A DNA stretch of 64,000 nucleotides, taken from the NCBI GenBank assembly GCA_017311185.1, contig JAESUZ010001269.1, positions 1,922,001 through 1,986,000 of the forward strand. Direction: 5' to 3'. This DNA is from Proteles cristata cristata (lineage: Eukaryota > Chordata > Mammalia > Carnivora > Hyaenidae). Below, in pieces: positions 41,791 through 53,811 of the stretch. Positions within the stretch are counted from its first letter, which is position 1; each line of letters begins with the position of its first letter. Both the position numbers and the translations under genes were made by a program. The notes beneath the pieces were generated by a model. It was not told the DNA's origin, did no database searches, and saw only the letters and a list, made by a program, of their open reading frames with translations.

Positions 41791-41938
41791 TTAAGAACTT
41801 AAGTATCTTATTGTACACATTTATAATTCCTTATCTACATTTATGAAAAAAACTTCTGAAAATACTGGTAAGTTTGTAAAACACTTGATGGTTAAAATTG
41901 ATCTGTTAATCAGGAGCCTATTTTTAGCTTTTTCTTCC

Positions 41939-42121
41939 CTTTTTTTTTTGAGAGAGAGAGCATGAGCAGGGAAGGGGTAGAGAAAGAGAGACAGAGAATC
42001 CCAAGCAGACTCCACACTGTCTGCACAGAGCCCCACATGGGGCTCGAACCCATGAACTGTGAGATCATGACCTAAGCTAAAATCGGGAGTTAGTCACTAA
42101 ACTTAGGCACCAAGGCGCCCT
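41939..42121 (-). mobile_element. CAN SINE, antisense in intron 2
   Basis: T run, GA tract, 'CATGGGGCTCGAACCCATGA', and a decayed head 'AGGCACCAAGGCGCCC'. Confidence 0.9.
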
Positions 42122-42124
42122 AGT

Positions 42125-42970
42125 TTTATTTTGTTCTTCATTTAATTTAGTGTAATTCTTCATATCTTTCACTGAAGAAATGTTAATGTGTTTTTGAAGA
42201 ATGTATTTTTTACATTTTAGAAAGTTTACAGTTTAGAAAGTTACAGGGCACTTTGGTTTAATTAACTTAGAGTATCCATCAGCTTTTATTGTACCTGATA
42301 GTTGGTGAATTTCCTTTATGAGCAATTCTATTTACAAACAATTAAAAGGATTGATATTTCATGACTTGTTTGTTTTTAGAGGTCTTCCAAAGAAAATCGG
42401 CTTAATTTTTAAAAGTGGAGTAAAATTCATTTTATCTTGCAATTACTATACTGTATGGATCCATTGGGTCGTTTTTATAAGTCTAAGATTTACCATATGG
42501 GATTTTAGTGATTTTATTTTTCTATGTCTTGAAACATTTTGCTGTTTCATCATCCTAGGAATTATTTCTTCTTGTCACTTATTCCTACCTACACTAAGAT
42601 TAATATGATAGAAAAATGGAGGACATTGATTGCGTTGCCCTCATCTTTGCATCTTTGAAGAAGTTATGAAAGAAAGTAGAGACACTACCATTATAGTTGG
42701 CTTTTAGTTTTGCCCTTCAGCATAGTTGAGGATTCCAGGTTGTTCGTACTCTGAAAGGAAAATTAACACAGGAAAATATTTCACAATTTTTAGATAAATA
42801 ACATGAATGCAAAGAAACAGCATCACTCTAGACTAATGATGATAGTTAATTTGATTGTAAAAGCAAAATCTCAGACTGAGTCTTTAGATACAGTGTCCTA
42901 GGTGAAATTTTTTTTTTAAGTCTGGAATCCGTGAGTGAAAAAGTTTCTCTAAGGATTAAAAGGTAAATAT
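42125..42970. other. Intron sequence, nothing recognised
   Basis: AT-rich. No exon or named repeat supported. Confidence 0.4.
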
Positions 42971-42973
42971 GGT

Positions 42974-43173
42974 AGGGGTTCCTGGGTGTCTCATTCAGCT
43001 GAGGATAGGACTCTTGGTTTCTGCTCAGGTCATGATCTCATGGTTCATGGGTTTGAGCCCCTTATTGGGGTCTGTACTGAGAGTGAAGAGCATGCTTGGG
43101 ATCCCTCCCCCACCCCCACCCCTCTGCCCCCAGTGCACTCACACACTCTCAAAAAATAAATACTAAAAAAAAA
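42974..43173 (+). mobile_element. CAN SINE, sense in intron 2
   Basis: 'GGGGTTCCTGGGTGTCTCAT' to an A tail. Flanked by 'GTAAATATGGT' and 'GTAAATATGAT'. Confidence 0.92.
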
Positions 43174-43174
43174 A

Positions 43175-43815
43175 GTAAATATGATGTTCTCATCTAGTCA
43201 GTCAGTAGGAAGGACTTCATTATGTAAATATTCCATGATAAGATCTTGAACATCTCAATTTCCTAAAAGTGTATGTGGCAGAATTCTTTCATCGTTTTGT
43301 AATGTTTATACACCACAATTCACTTGACAAGATTCATTAGTGGACAGATACTGAAGGTACATATGTATTCAAAGATAATCGGAAGGAAATTGATGGTGTA
43401 GAAAGGAAAAGATAGATTATATTGATCATTCCAAACTTAAAATTGAAAATGTTTTGTAATTATGGAACAAGGAAGATGATTGTCTCTCTCAAAAAAAAAA
43501 TGGAGTTGTCAAATATTTTAAAAAACCTTTTTAAGCATTGTGGTTTGACAGTTAAGGTGCAGGAGGAAGGGCCACAAGTAATAAATTAGAACTCATTAGA
43601 GATCTATTTGAAATCTGGATTCCACATTTACAAAATAGAAATGTAGTTTGTGCATGAAAGTTGATGAGCAGTTAATGTTCAGAGAACATGGTTCATTTTA
43701 AAACCCGGAACATAGGGAATAAAAGTTTGGGTTTCTAATAAGTTTTTTTTTTTTTTAATTATCCCTTAATCTTGTGTGAATAATTTGTTAAATCACTTCC
43801 AAAATATGAAAAGAG
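43175..43815. other. Intron sequence, nothing recognised
   Basis: No named repeat or exon supported. A T run lies at 43745-43757. Confidence 0.4.
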
Positions 43816-43817
43816 CA

Positions 43818-43939
43818 GGGGCACCTGGGTGGCTCAGTTAAGTGTCCAACTCTTGGTTTCAGCTCAGGTCATGATCTCACAGTTTGTGAGTTCAAGCCCC
43901 CACATTGGGCTCTGCACTGAGAGCACAGAGCTGCTTGGG

Positions 43940-44022
<83 letters not shown>

Positions 44023-44070
44023 CCTCCCCTGCTTGCTCTCGCTCTCAAAATAAATGAACAAACATAAAAA
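43818..44070 (+). mobile_element. CAN SINE, sense, with expanded CT tract
   Basis: 'GGGGCACCTGGGTGGCTCAG' head, then a long (CT)n at about 43940-44018, then an A-rich tail. The tract makes this copy longer than normal. Confidence 0.94.
43940..44018. repeat. (CT)n microsatellite in SINE
   Basis: Two nearly pure CT runs separated by 'GTCTCTTTT'. Likely length-variable. Confidence 0.95.
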
Positions 44071-44074
44071 AATA

Positions 44075-44970
44075 TGTGTATATATAAAGTGCATAAAGGT
44101 CCAATAGACCAAGGTAAATACTGTGAGTTCAGAATCCCAAATAAACTAACAATTTTCATATGATGTTTAACTACTCCCTACTTCTTGTGGTCTACTAGGG
44201 TAACGTGTTAGTAAAAGTTACAGGATTGGTTATTTTATTTTAGTTTTCAGCAGAGATTTAAATTTCTTCTAAAATTCTATGATACTATTTTAATAGCATT
44301 ATAAAAATCTTGAGAACATGACCTATAGTATAATTATATAAAAGCTATATATTTATAATATTAGGTATACAGAATAAAGATGGTTTGTCTTTGGAGTGAT
44401 TCTATAAGGAAGTTTAATTTTGCATCTCTTGTCAACATTGTAAAATATTAAATCTAAAGAAGAATCTCACAGTACTTTGGTAGATACATAAAATGCCATA
44501 ATTTGACCTAGAAAATAGAAAAGTCCAACAGTGTTGAACGTTAAAATTTGGGTTCATGAAAAGATCGAATTGTATTTTGAATGCCATTTTTAAAAATGTT
44601 GTCTATCAGTAATTTTGCCATTTTATCCAAAATTAAAAATAATGTGCACACACATAAAGTATGTTCTCCAGGGGAGAAAAAAACACATTCAATAATGTGA
44701 GTGACAGAAGCAGTCTACATTTTCTCATTTACAACATCAAGTATTAAACTGTGTCTGTTTTACAGTGGTGGCTCTAGAAATTTAGTATGGATATTTCACT
44801 CTGTCTAAAGTTAATCATTATCTTTACCCCCCTAAATAATATAAGGACTTAAAATGCTCTAATATTAATCCTTTCCTGATTTTGTGCCATTATTGTACAA
44901 TATTTTAGTTTGTTTTAATCCCACAACCAGTCATTGTTGAACACAATTATTTTATATAGTCAGTGATTAT
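44075..44970. other. Intron sequence, nothing recognised
   Basis: AT-rich. No exon or named repeat supported. Confidence 0.4.
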
Positions 44971-44971
44971 A

Positions 44972-45136
44972 TTTTTTCAGTTTATTTATTTTGAGAGAGC
45001 GCACACAAGTCGGGGAGTGGTGGAGAGAGAGAGAGAGAGAAAATTCCAAGCAGGTGTGGGGCTTAAATCCACGAACCATGAGATGACTGGAGCCGAAGTT
45101 AAGAGTCAAAGGCTCAGCTGGCCACCCAGGTGCCCC
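44972..45136 (-). mobile_element. CAN SINE, antisense in intron 2
   Basis: 'CAGTTTATTTATTTTGAGAG' to 'GCCACCCAGGTGCCCC', flanked by 'ATAGTCAGTGATTAT' on both sides (about 44957 and 45137). Somewhat shortened. Confidence 0.94.
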
Positions 45137-45184
45137 ATAGTCAGTGATTATTTAAACTTATGTTCGTATTTACCACTTAAAAGA

Positions 45185-45380
45185 ATTTTTTAACTGTATT
45201 TTTGAGAGAGAGAGAGAGCACAAATAGGGGAGAGGCAGAGAGCGAAGGAGACACAGAGTATGAAGCAGGCTCCAGGGTCTGAACTTTGAGCATGTATCCT
45301 GATGTGGGGCTCGAACTTACAGAGAGATCATGACCTGAGCTGAAATTGCAGCTTAACCAACTAAGCCACCTACATGCCCC
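45185..45380 (-). mobile_element. CAN SINE, antisense in intron 2
   Basis: 'TTAACTGTATTTTTGAGAG' to 'AAGCCACCTACATGCCCC'. Confidence 0.92.
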
Positions 45381-45399
45381 TACCACCCCCCACCCCCTT

Positions 45400-45556
45400 T
45401 TCTTTCTCTTTAAGTTTATTTTGAGAGAATACCAGACAGGTTCAGCAGTGTCAATGTGGAGCCTGATGTGGGGCTTGATCTCAGGAACCCTGAAATCATG
45501 ACCTAAGCTGAAACTACAAGTTGGACACTTAAATGACTGAGCCACCCAGGCGCTCT
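45400..45556 (-). mobile_element. CAN SINE, antisense, shortened
   Basis: 'TTTAAGTTTATTTTGAGAGA' to 'GAGCCACCCAGGCGCTCT'. The GA-rich middle is mostly missing. Confidence 0.9.
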
Positions 45557-45579
45557 ATATTTACCAGTTTTTTAACATA

Positions 45580-46440
45580 ACATTTATTTATTCTGAGATC
45601 ATTTTCTTTTTTGCTAAAGGATATCCCTAAAAATGTCCTATAATATGTGTCTGCGAGTAAGTTTTTATGTGTGTTGTGTGTGTGTTTTAATCTCACCTTT
45701 CTCATTCTTGAGAAGTCATCACTTAGGCTCTTTAGGCAATTTTTTCCCCCTCAGTGCTTCTCTGTCTTTGCTGGGGCTCTTGAATCTCAGGATTGTTATC
45801 TTTTCATTAGTTTTGGGAAATCCCAGACATTATTTTTAGATGTGTTTCCTTTTTCTCCATTTGCAGCTCCACTTAGATATAACTTGCCACTTTTTATTCT
45901 TCCCTCCTTGTCTTTTAACCTCTAATATTTTTCACCTCATCTCTCTGTGCATTCTAAGTAATTTTGGATATATTTTTAAGTTTAAATTTTTTTGTCAGCC
46001 ATGTCTAATCAGTTATGTAATGCCTTTCTAAATTTCTGATTATAATTTTTATACAGTGCATTTCTGGAATGCATTCTTTTAAAAATTCATCTGGTTGTTT
46101 TTGGTCAATTTCTTGGTCCTTGGCCTTAGTTTTGATAGTCTCTTTTACTCTTTTTAGTGTACTTATTTTATATTTTGTATCCAATAATTCTAATACTTAT
46201 AGTCTTTCAAATTTTTTTTTATTCTGCAAACTCTTGCTCGTAGTAACTTGTTTCCTTATGGATTTTGTTGTGGCGTTTTTATTGAGAGCTCCTGTTTCTT
46301 GGAACGTTGTAGTAGAGAGGAAAATGTGTTTTGTGGCATCTGGAAGCACTATCAGCCCAGAAAGATATTAAATGAACTTTTTAGCTTAGAGTGTTCCTAG
46401 TCAAGAGATTGTGTGTTCCAGAGCCCAAACTAGGGGAAGG
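45580..46440 (-). mobile_element. Old L1-type fragment, antisense
   Basis: T-rich text such as 'GGGCTCTTGAATCTCAGGAT', 'GGGAAATCCCAGACATTATT', 'AATTCATCTGGTTGTTTTTG' and 'CTTATGGATTTTGTTGTGGC' resembles the reverse complement of an old L1. The exact subfamily is not clear. Confidence 0.5.
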
Positions 46441-46464
46441 CTGGTTTGTGATTAAACTTTTATT

Positions 46465-46672
46465 TTTAATTTTTTCTTAAATTTCTTTTCGAGAGACAGA
46501 GACAGCGTGATCAGGGGAGGGGCAGAGAGAGAGGGGGAGACACAGAATCTGAAGCAGGCTCCAGGCTCTGCGCTGTCAGCACAGAGCCCGATGCAAGGCT
46601 TGAACCCACGAACCATGAGATCATGACCTGAGCCAAAGTTGGACGCTTAAGTGACTGAGCCACCCAGGCACC
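46465..46672 (-). mobile_element. CAN SINE, antisense in intron 2
   Basis: 'AAATTTCTTTTCGAGAGACA' to 'GAGCCACCCAGGCACCC', flanked by 'CTGGTTTGTGATTAA' and 'CTGGTTTGTGGTTAA'. Confidence 0.94.
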
Positions 46673-46786
46673 CACCCCTGGTTTGTGGTTAATTTAATTG
46701 TCGGGGGAGACTTCTCTCCACTTTACCCAGAACCAAGACTAAGATAGTCAAGTTTCTTTTACGATTTTCCCTTAAAAGGGGAGATA

Positions 46787-46982
46787 GGGGCCCCTGTGTG
46801 TCTCTGTCAGTTGGGTGTCCACCTCTTGATTTCTGCTGACGTCATGATTGCATGGTTTGTAGGAACCAGCCCCAAGAGCCCTGAGTGTGGGCTCTGTCCT
46901 GAAAGGGCAGGGCCTGCTTGGGATTCTCCCTCTCTGTCCCTCCTCTACCCAGGCATGCTCTCAAATAAACATAAAAAAAAAA
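46787..46982 (+). mobile_element. CAN SINE, sense in intron 2
   Basis: Diverged head 'GGGGCCCCTGTGTGTCTCTG', a CT block, and an 'ATAAACATAAAAAAA' tail. Confidence 0.88.
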
Positions 46983-47476
46983 ATCTTAAATAGAAGTTGG
47001 GGGGGAATGGACTTTTTCCTAATTCACCTTTTGTGCTGGTTCTTATGGGAGTCCTAGAGTTCTAGGCCATTGCATCCTAATGTCTTTCATGTCTGCTAAC
47101 ACAGAAGATGATGTTTGTTGAGCAGCACACTAGGTAAAGTGGGAGATTTGGAGCCTTGGATAGGGTTTCTGCCTCTGTAGGCAACAGATCTGGGGCTCTG
47201 ACCGTGTGCACTGCTCATTTTCCTGCTGAACTGTTTCCCTGTTACAAAATAGAAGGAAATATTTTTGTTTAAAGGTATAATTTAAAGAGTGGGGAAATGA
47301 ATGATGAATACCATTATAGACTCTAAGTTAATGCTCTGTATGATAAAATGGTGGTTCTTGAAGCTTATAGTTTTGGGACCCCTCAAACAGTTAAAATTAT
47401 TCAAGACCCCAAAGAGCTTTTCTTTATGTGGGTTATATTAATATTTACTGTCTTAGAATTTAAAAAATATTTATTG

Positions 47477-47667
47477 GGACACCTGGGTGGCTCAGTTGGT
47501 TAAGTGTCCAACTCTTGGTTTTGGCTCGGGTCATGATCCCATGGTTTGAGAATTCAGGCCTAGCATTGGGCTTCACGCTGACAGTGGAGCCTCCTTGGGA
47601 TTCTCACTTTCCTCTGTTCCTCCCTTGCTCATTCTCTCTGTCTCTCAAAATAAATAAAAACTTAAAA
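47477..47667 (+). mobile_element. CAN SINE, sense in intron 2
   Basis: 'GGGACACCTGGGTGGCTCAG' to 'AAATAAATAAAAACTTAAAA'. Confidence 0.93.
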
Positions 47668-47693
47668 ATGTAAGTCATTTTAAAATGAGAATA

Positions 47694-47903
47694 GGGGCGC
47701 CTGGGTGGCTCAGTCGGTTAAGCGTCCGACTTCGGCTCAGGTCATGATCTCATGGTTCGTGGGTTTGAGCCCCACATCGGGCTCTGTGCTGACAGCCAGC
47801 TCAGAGCTGGGAACCTGTTTCCAATTCTGTCTCCCTCTCTCTCTGACCCTCCAGTCCTCATGCTGTCTCTCTCTCAGAAATAAATTTAAAAAATTAAATT
47901 AAA
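47694..47903 (+). mobile_element. Young CAN SINE, sense, with target duplication
   Basis: 'GGGGCGCCTGGGTGGCTCAG' to an AATTAAATTAAAT-type tail, flanked by 'TTAAAATGAGAATA' on both sides. Confidence 0.96.
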
Positions 47904-48169
47904 TTAAAATGAGAATAAAATTAGTACATGTTAACCCCAAACTTCTTTATGAAAAATAACTATATTACTGTCCCCCCGAAATAGTGAGACAAGAGGCCTT
48001 TCTTTACATTTTTACAGAAAATTTTTTATAAATCATTGCAATAAATTGTTTGGATTTAATTAAATTAAAACAATCTATAATTGAAAAAGGGATAACCTCC
48101 TACATCCTAGTAGTCCTTGGATCACATTTTGAAAATCACTGTTGTATAGAAATTAAAAGGTATAGAGAG

Positions 48170-48283
48170 GAGCATGGCTGGCTCGATCTGAAGAGCTTAT
48201 GCCTTTTGATTTCAGATTTGTGAGTTCGAGTCCCACGTTGGGTGTAAACATTACTTAAATAAAAACTTTTAAAAAAAGATATA
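48170..48283 (+). mobile_element. Short, older CAN SINE, sense
   Basis: 'GGAGCATGGCTGGCTCGATC', 'TTGTGAGTTCGAGTCCCACG', 'TTGGGTGTAAACATTACTTA' and an A-rich tail. No CT-rich middle, as in the older subtype. Confidence 0.82.
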
Positions 48284-48284
48284 G

Positions 48285-49150
48285 AAATGTCTTCCCTTTT
48301 ACCAGATGCCACTTATATGGACAAGCCATTGGTACACATAGTTGTTTTAATGTCAGTAGTGAGTATAATTTTAGTATAACAGCCAGCTCATATTAATGGA
48401 ACTTGAAAACGCTAAAAAATGGGCTCAGAGTTGTATACCCAACTGGCCCATTTGAGGCCAGAAATGTAGAAATTAGGCATATTTTACTTTCATACACCCC
48501 CAACTCAGAGTAATATGTAATTAAAAATAAAATGGTATAGAAGGGCTTTTAATTAGAAAATTCCCTTATTTTTGTCTCCCTTCTTCCCACTTCCACTTTG
48601 TAGAGACCCTTAATTTTAGTACATTCTGGTTTTATTTCTAACCTCCATTATCACGAAATCATATGCTTCTCTGTGTCTTACTTTATCGAGTTTTTTATGC
48701 ATCGTATTTTGACCTTTCTACAGTCGTAGTTAGGATTTAGCACATACTCTCATGCTTCTCATTTCTCCTTCCAAATTCAGTGATATGCCTATTTCTCTTC
48801 AGCACCCCATTTCTATCAAAGGTAGTGAGTATCTCAGTACTCTCTATTTTAGGAAAAGAATCTTGAAACTCTGGTGCCTTTACCTTTCCTCTTTCCCCAC
48901 CCCATCCTCCAACTTAGTTGTAGTTGTACTTGTGATTAATGATTAACATTTACATTATATTCTGCAATCATAGTTTGTCTTCTGTAATTTAGGTTGATTC
49001 TGAAACTTAAAGCAAACCTTTTCTTATTTTATGATTGTAAATAGGAGCCCAGTGGTGGTGTTCCATGATTATCATTTCTTATGTGTTCCATTTTTACAAC
49101 CCTGTACCACTTAATAGAACAGTCTTCCTAGGTTCAAGTTCAAATGGATG
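48285..49150. other. Intron sequence, nothing recognised
   Basis: No exon or named repeat supported. Confidence 0.4.
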
Positions 49151-49574
49151 TTTGCTTTTTTTTTCTTTAACACCCTGCTAATTGCTTGACTGTGGTTTTT
49201 TTTTTTTTTTTTTTAACCAGGATCATGCCTTTCTTGAGCAATTTCATATTTGCTGAAGTATTTCATTACCTCACCCCCCCGCCCCCATCTTTTTGGTGCC
49301 TTGATTGTATCTTAAGATTTTTCCAGGCTTCTGATCTACTCTCTCTTTTCCAGTCCTGTTTTCCTGGATATCTCTATCCTGGAGACCTCTGTCTTTTTTT
49401 TTTTTTTTTTTTTTACTTCTAGTCTAAGCTCCTTGCTTTTGTTGGTCTGCTGCACGGCTGCTGACCTGGGCTCTCCTCTCTCCTGGATTTGGATTCACTG
49501 TTTATAGGATCTCATGATTTCTTTCTTGGTTTATATTTTATTGAAGTACATCTTCATGTTATTTCGGGGGAGGG

Positions 49575-50200
49575 CGGGGGATATATAGGTAGTAAACTCT
49601 TTCAGTTCTTAAATGTCAAATCTCCTTGATTCTGTCTTGATGGTTTAGCTGGGTACAGAACCTTGTATTAATAATCATTTTCCCTTGAATTTTGAAAACA
49701 TTAGTTTATGTCTTCTAGCCACTAGTGTTATCAGTAAAAGCCTGATTTTCATTTATTTGTATGCAGCTGACTTATTTTTTCTTCTTTCTGGAGACTTGAT
49801 TTTTTTTTTTTTTAAACCTTGAGGTGTAGTGAAATGCTAGATGTCTCTAGGTATAGTTCTTTCAGTTTTGCACTCTGTAGGCCTTTTAAATTTGAAAATA
49901 TGTGCTTCCCTTCCAGAATGGGAAATACTATTTCTTAGTTTCTTTCATTTGCTTTTTTCTTTTCAGAATTCTTTTCGGTTGGATGTTGTACTTTCTAGAT
50001 TGTCTTCTCTTTTCTAGTTTTCATATCCTTATCTTGTCTATATCCCTTAACTTTACCTTCTACCAGAGTGTAAAGTACTTATTTTATGGATACAAAGTAG
50101 AGTTTTTGAAAATTCTTGTTTGTTGCCTTGAGATAATTCATTTTCTACAGGATCAATCCTATTTCTTTTGCAGTTTATAGTAGGCTTTCTTCAACTGTGG
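49575..50200 (-). mobile_element. Old L1-type fragment, antisense
   Basis: 'TTTTTTCTTCTTTCTGGAGA', 'GTCTCTAGGTATAGTTCTTT' and 'AGATTGTCTTCTCTTTTCTA' resemble the T-rich reverse complement of an old L1. Several T runs, at 49195-49215, 49394-49414 and 49799-49813, occur nearby. Tentative. Confidence 0.4.
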
Positions 50201-50609
50201 TGATTTTGGTCAGCTGTTGTGGTAAAGACTCCAGTTGGTTTCACTTTCTGGTAAGAAAGGGGAGAGCTGGCCATTAACCTCCAATTTAAGTCCAAGAATA
50301 TAAAAAGTGTTAATACTCTTTAATATTAATAATTCCCTAAATATTTTCTTTTTCAACCCCCAAGAGAAATACCTATTTTATGTCTGATTCTTCAAGTATT
50401 TCTTAACCTTGCTTACACATATTTTTATATGTTTGTTTTGTGGTTTATTATTTAGTTTGCCCTGGTTTAAAACTGGAGTTTATTAGACTTAATTTATTCA
50501 CAAAGGATATTATCTAAATAGAAGATTCTTTTCTCCTGAATGAAAATGAAAGTCTTCTCATTTCACAAATATATTTTTATGACAAGGTTTGGGATTTTGA
50601 TTACTTATT

Positions 50610-50829
50610 TTATTTTATTTTAAATGTTTTATTCGTTTCTAGGAAAGAGAGAGAGACAGCGTGAGCAGGGGAGGGTCAGAGAGAGAGGGAGTCACAGACT
50701 CTGAAACAGGCTCCAGGCTCTGAGCTCGCAGTCAGCACAGAGCCCGATGTAGGGCTCGAACCCACGAACCGCGAGATCATGACCTAAGCGAAAGTCGGAC
50801 ATTCAACCGACTAAGCCACCCAGGCGCCC
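50610..50829 (-). mobile_element. Young CAN SINE, antisense, with target duplication
   Basis: 'TTTATTCGTTTCTAGGAAAG' to 'AAGCCACCCAGGCGCCCC'. Flanked by 'TACTTATTTTATTTTA' and 'TACTTGTTTTATTTTA'. Confidence 0.96.
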
Positions 50830-50845
50830 CTACTTGTTTTATTTT

Positions 50846-52845
50846 AAAAATTATTTAATGACCGTTAGGTCTTAAATTTCATGTAGGGATGTGATTTAAT
50901 ACCTTTTATTCTAACACTGCAAAACTAAGTAAAACCCTTGGTTTAAAATATTTTGACCTGAGACTAATTTTGCTTAAACTAATTTGAAGTTCATTTTACC
51001 TGAATTTTTAAAAATTTACTTACTTATTTAGACTTAGCCAGTACATATTTAATTGAATTAGTATGGTCCAGGCTGGTCATATACATCACATTAAAGGCAG
51101 TTTTTCTAAGGATATTTCAAATTGGAAAAGAATTTCCCAGATGGGTTTAAGATGACAAACCAGAGAATGTTTATTTTGAACAGTGCTTAAACCCCTGGGA
51201 ATTAGGACTAGCTTATCATTCGTCATGATGCTTTTGGTAGAGGATATAGTTTCAGGCCAGATGATCTGGCCAAGAGCAGTTAGGTTAGGCAGCCCTAGGC
51301 ATGTACTTTATGATCATTGCTAAAAGTATTGGCGTACTTTTTATATGGTTCCTAGGAAGGGTGATTATAAGATTTATTGTTCAAGTCAAAACACATAGCT
51401 ATAAGAGTACTGTAAATAATTATGAGGGAACGGTAGGCTTAAACCAAAGCATATTGTCCTTCCTTTCTTAGTCGCAGGGACTTTTAAGGATCAAAGGCAG
51501 TATAAGTCAAATTGCTTGCCCAGTTGACTTAATGTTCCTGTTCTATTCCTACTCTGTTTTTTGTCCTATAGGACAAATTTTGGGGACCAAGAAGTGTGAA
51601 CAGATATTTGATAAAGAGCAATGCGATGAATGGAAGCTGTATAGGAGTCCAAGACTATCTGAATTTTTATAAAAACAAACCCCTTTTATGCAGTGTAGTC
51701 TGAATGTATGAAATTTTATCAGTAAATGTTAAATACAAGTTTCACAGAACTGGTGTATTTATATTTTAAATATACTTCTTTTTCTCAGTTCTAGGAATTT
51801 TGAAGAAGTAGAATATGATATTGGCATTTTTTTTCTTAAGGCTGTGGAATTATCCATAGAAAATGTCAATCCCAACCAATTTTCCACTATTTAAATTTTC
51901 CTTTTCCTGTCTTTTGATCGTCATATATGTAGAAATTATTAGCTATTTTTAAATATCAAAATGTGGAAAACCTCTTCCAAATATAAATTATAAGAATTTC
52001 TTTGGACTTTGTTCTAAGTTTTTGTTTTTTTTTCTTTTTCATATTGGGCTGAAATCTGCCACCCTTCCATCCATTGGTTCTAGTTCTGTTCTCTGGAGCA
52101 GCATGGAGTAAGTCTCTTCTATTAGAAGGCAGCTCTCATATCTTCCCCAGTCACCTCTTCTAGACTGAATGTTCCCAGGTCCTCTACTTTTTATGTGAAA
52201 TAATACTCGTACTTAAAGCTTCATATTGATTCCCTTTGAATACATTATAATTATCAGTGTTTTCCCTAATATGGTTAAAATGTGATGGCTCCAACTTTTA
52301 ATTCTATGCCATATTTGTATGGTATTGTGCATACCAGTGAAGAATACCCTGTACTATAACCCATGAATCAGACACTCTATTAGTGCAGCTTCAGCTTATG
52401 TCAGGTATTTTTTTCTTAGCTGTTCTTAACTTGTCGGCTCATATTAAAACTTATGGTCATCTAAAACCTGTCAGCTAAATAATTGTTGGCTTTCCTTTTT
52501 TACAAGGCATTTCTGCCTTGATAATAAAACTTCAAGTGTAATTCTAAGTTTGTTAGAATAACAAATACACTTTCATGTGGTAACAGCTGTAAGCCTTGGT
52601 TTTATATGACATTGACTCTCAATTTAAAAGTTAAAACCTTTTTCTGAGAACTTTAACTGGAAATTTATTTGATTTACAGTTTTGAAAAATATTTTTGCCT
52701 CTTGTAAATGGTTATAATTGCAAAGCATCTGACTTAGGTCTCCTTTTGCCACACGTGCTACATTTTTAAGAGAAAAATGAATGTATGTAACAAAACGCTG
52801 CCTGTAACTTGGGTAATTTATCTAAAATCATAGTCTGTTGTACGT
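50846..52845. other. Intron sequence without recognised repeats
   Basis: Two kilobases of AT-rich, SINE-free sequence before the MER5A copy. A candidate place for conserved intronic elements; none can be shown here. Confidence 0.4.
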
Positions 52846-52847
52846 TT

Positions 52848-53091
52848 TGTGCCCTAGAGCAAGATTTCTCAGCCTTAGCACGATTGACATCCTTTGGATA
52901 ATTCTTTGTTGTGGGTAGCTGTACTGTTCATTGTAGGATAAGTAACATCAATGGTCTCTACCCACTAGATGCCAGTAGCACACATCACCACCATCTCCTC
53001 TGCAGTTTGACCATCAGAAATTGCTTCCAGACATGGCCAAATGTTCCTGGAGGACACAGTCTCCCCCAGTTGAGACTCCTGCCCTAGGGTA
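52848..53091 (-). mobile_element. MER5A hAT-type DNA transposon, antisense
   Basis: 'AATTCTTTGTTGTGGGTAGC', 'GTTCATTGTAGGATAAGTAA', 'CTCTACCCACTAGATGCCAG' and 'CCCCCAGTTGAGACTCCTGC' follow MER5A in reverse. Non-autonomous, no transposase. Confidence 0.88.
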
Positions 53092-53202
53092 TCAGAAGTA
53101 TTTCCTAATGTCAAATGAGTAATAGTTTGTACTTTAAATGTTTTCTGTAATTGGAGTTAGAATTCAGTATTTTTAACATGATTTCTTTGTAGAGATTTTT
53201 TT

Positions 53203-53229
53203 TTAAATGTTTTTTATTTATTTCTAGGG

Positions 53230-53264
<35 letters not shown>

Positions 53265-53436
53265 CGTGAACAGGGGAGGGTCAGAGAGAGATGGAGTCAC
53301 AGACTCTGAAACAGGCTCCAGGCTCTGAGCTGGCAGTCAGCACAGAGCCTGACGCGGGGCTCGAGCCCACGAACCGTGAGATCATGACCCAAGCAGAAGT
53401 TGGACGCTTAACCGACTAAGCCACCCAGGCGCCCCC
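53203..53436 (-). mobile_element. Young CAN SINE, antisense, close to exon 3
   Basis: 'TTTTTATTTATTTCTAGGGG' to 'AAGCCACCCAGGCGCCCC'. A perfect flanking repeat 'TCTTTGTAGAGATTTTTTT' (53184-53202 and 53437-53455) shows a recent insertion. It lies 376 bp upstream of exon 3 and presents a T-rich tract followed by 'TTTCTAG' in the sense of transcription, a potential cryptic acceptor. Confidence 0.97.
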
Positions 53437-53811
53437 TCTTTGTAGAGATTTTTTTAACTGTAGAACAGTAATTAATAACTTTGCAAACAACAAATATTTT
53501 TAAAAATTCCTAGTTTCATCAATTTTTCTTCTCTTCCTAATACTACTGCTTTTTACCCCAGTGTGTCATCCCTGCTTTGTGATATGCCATGATCTTAAGC
53601 ATAGTATGTGTGACTGTCCAATGTTTGAAAATTAAGGAATAAAAATTATACAACAGTAACAAATACGATATTGATGAGGTTTATTGAGTTCAAATACTTC
53701 GTGTTTTGTAGCCCATGATTAAATTCTTTGAAAATGTGCTTTGTATTTTATTAAACTCTTAGATTTTACCATTAAATTGTATTATCTTTATTCTTTTACT
53801 CCACAATGTAG

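Larger units (their letters stand above)
32811..53811 (+). other. ZFR: ZFR intron 2 (about 21.0 kb)
   Basis: A large first-large-intron type gap with donor GTAACG and acceptor 'CTCCACAATGTAG'. It is AT-rich after the CpG island. It holds SINEs (mostly antisense), old L1 pieces, a carnivore L1 3' end, MIRs and a MER5A, and no other gene that I can support. Confidence 0.92.

Noticed and set aside
45633..46371. Run of open frames of 63-100 codons rich in Phe, Leu and Ser
   Set aside because: T-rich antisense L1-like sequence gives Phe/Leu/Ser-rich translations by composition. I considered membrane proteins and found no consistent frame.
32811..53811. A microRNA hairpin such as the one I recall in a human ZFR intron (miR-579)
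   Set aside because: That microRNA derives, as far as I know, from a primate MADE1 element. I saw no such element or convincing hairpin here.
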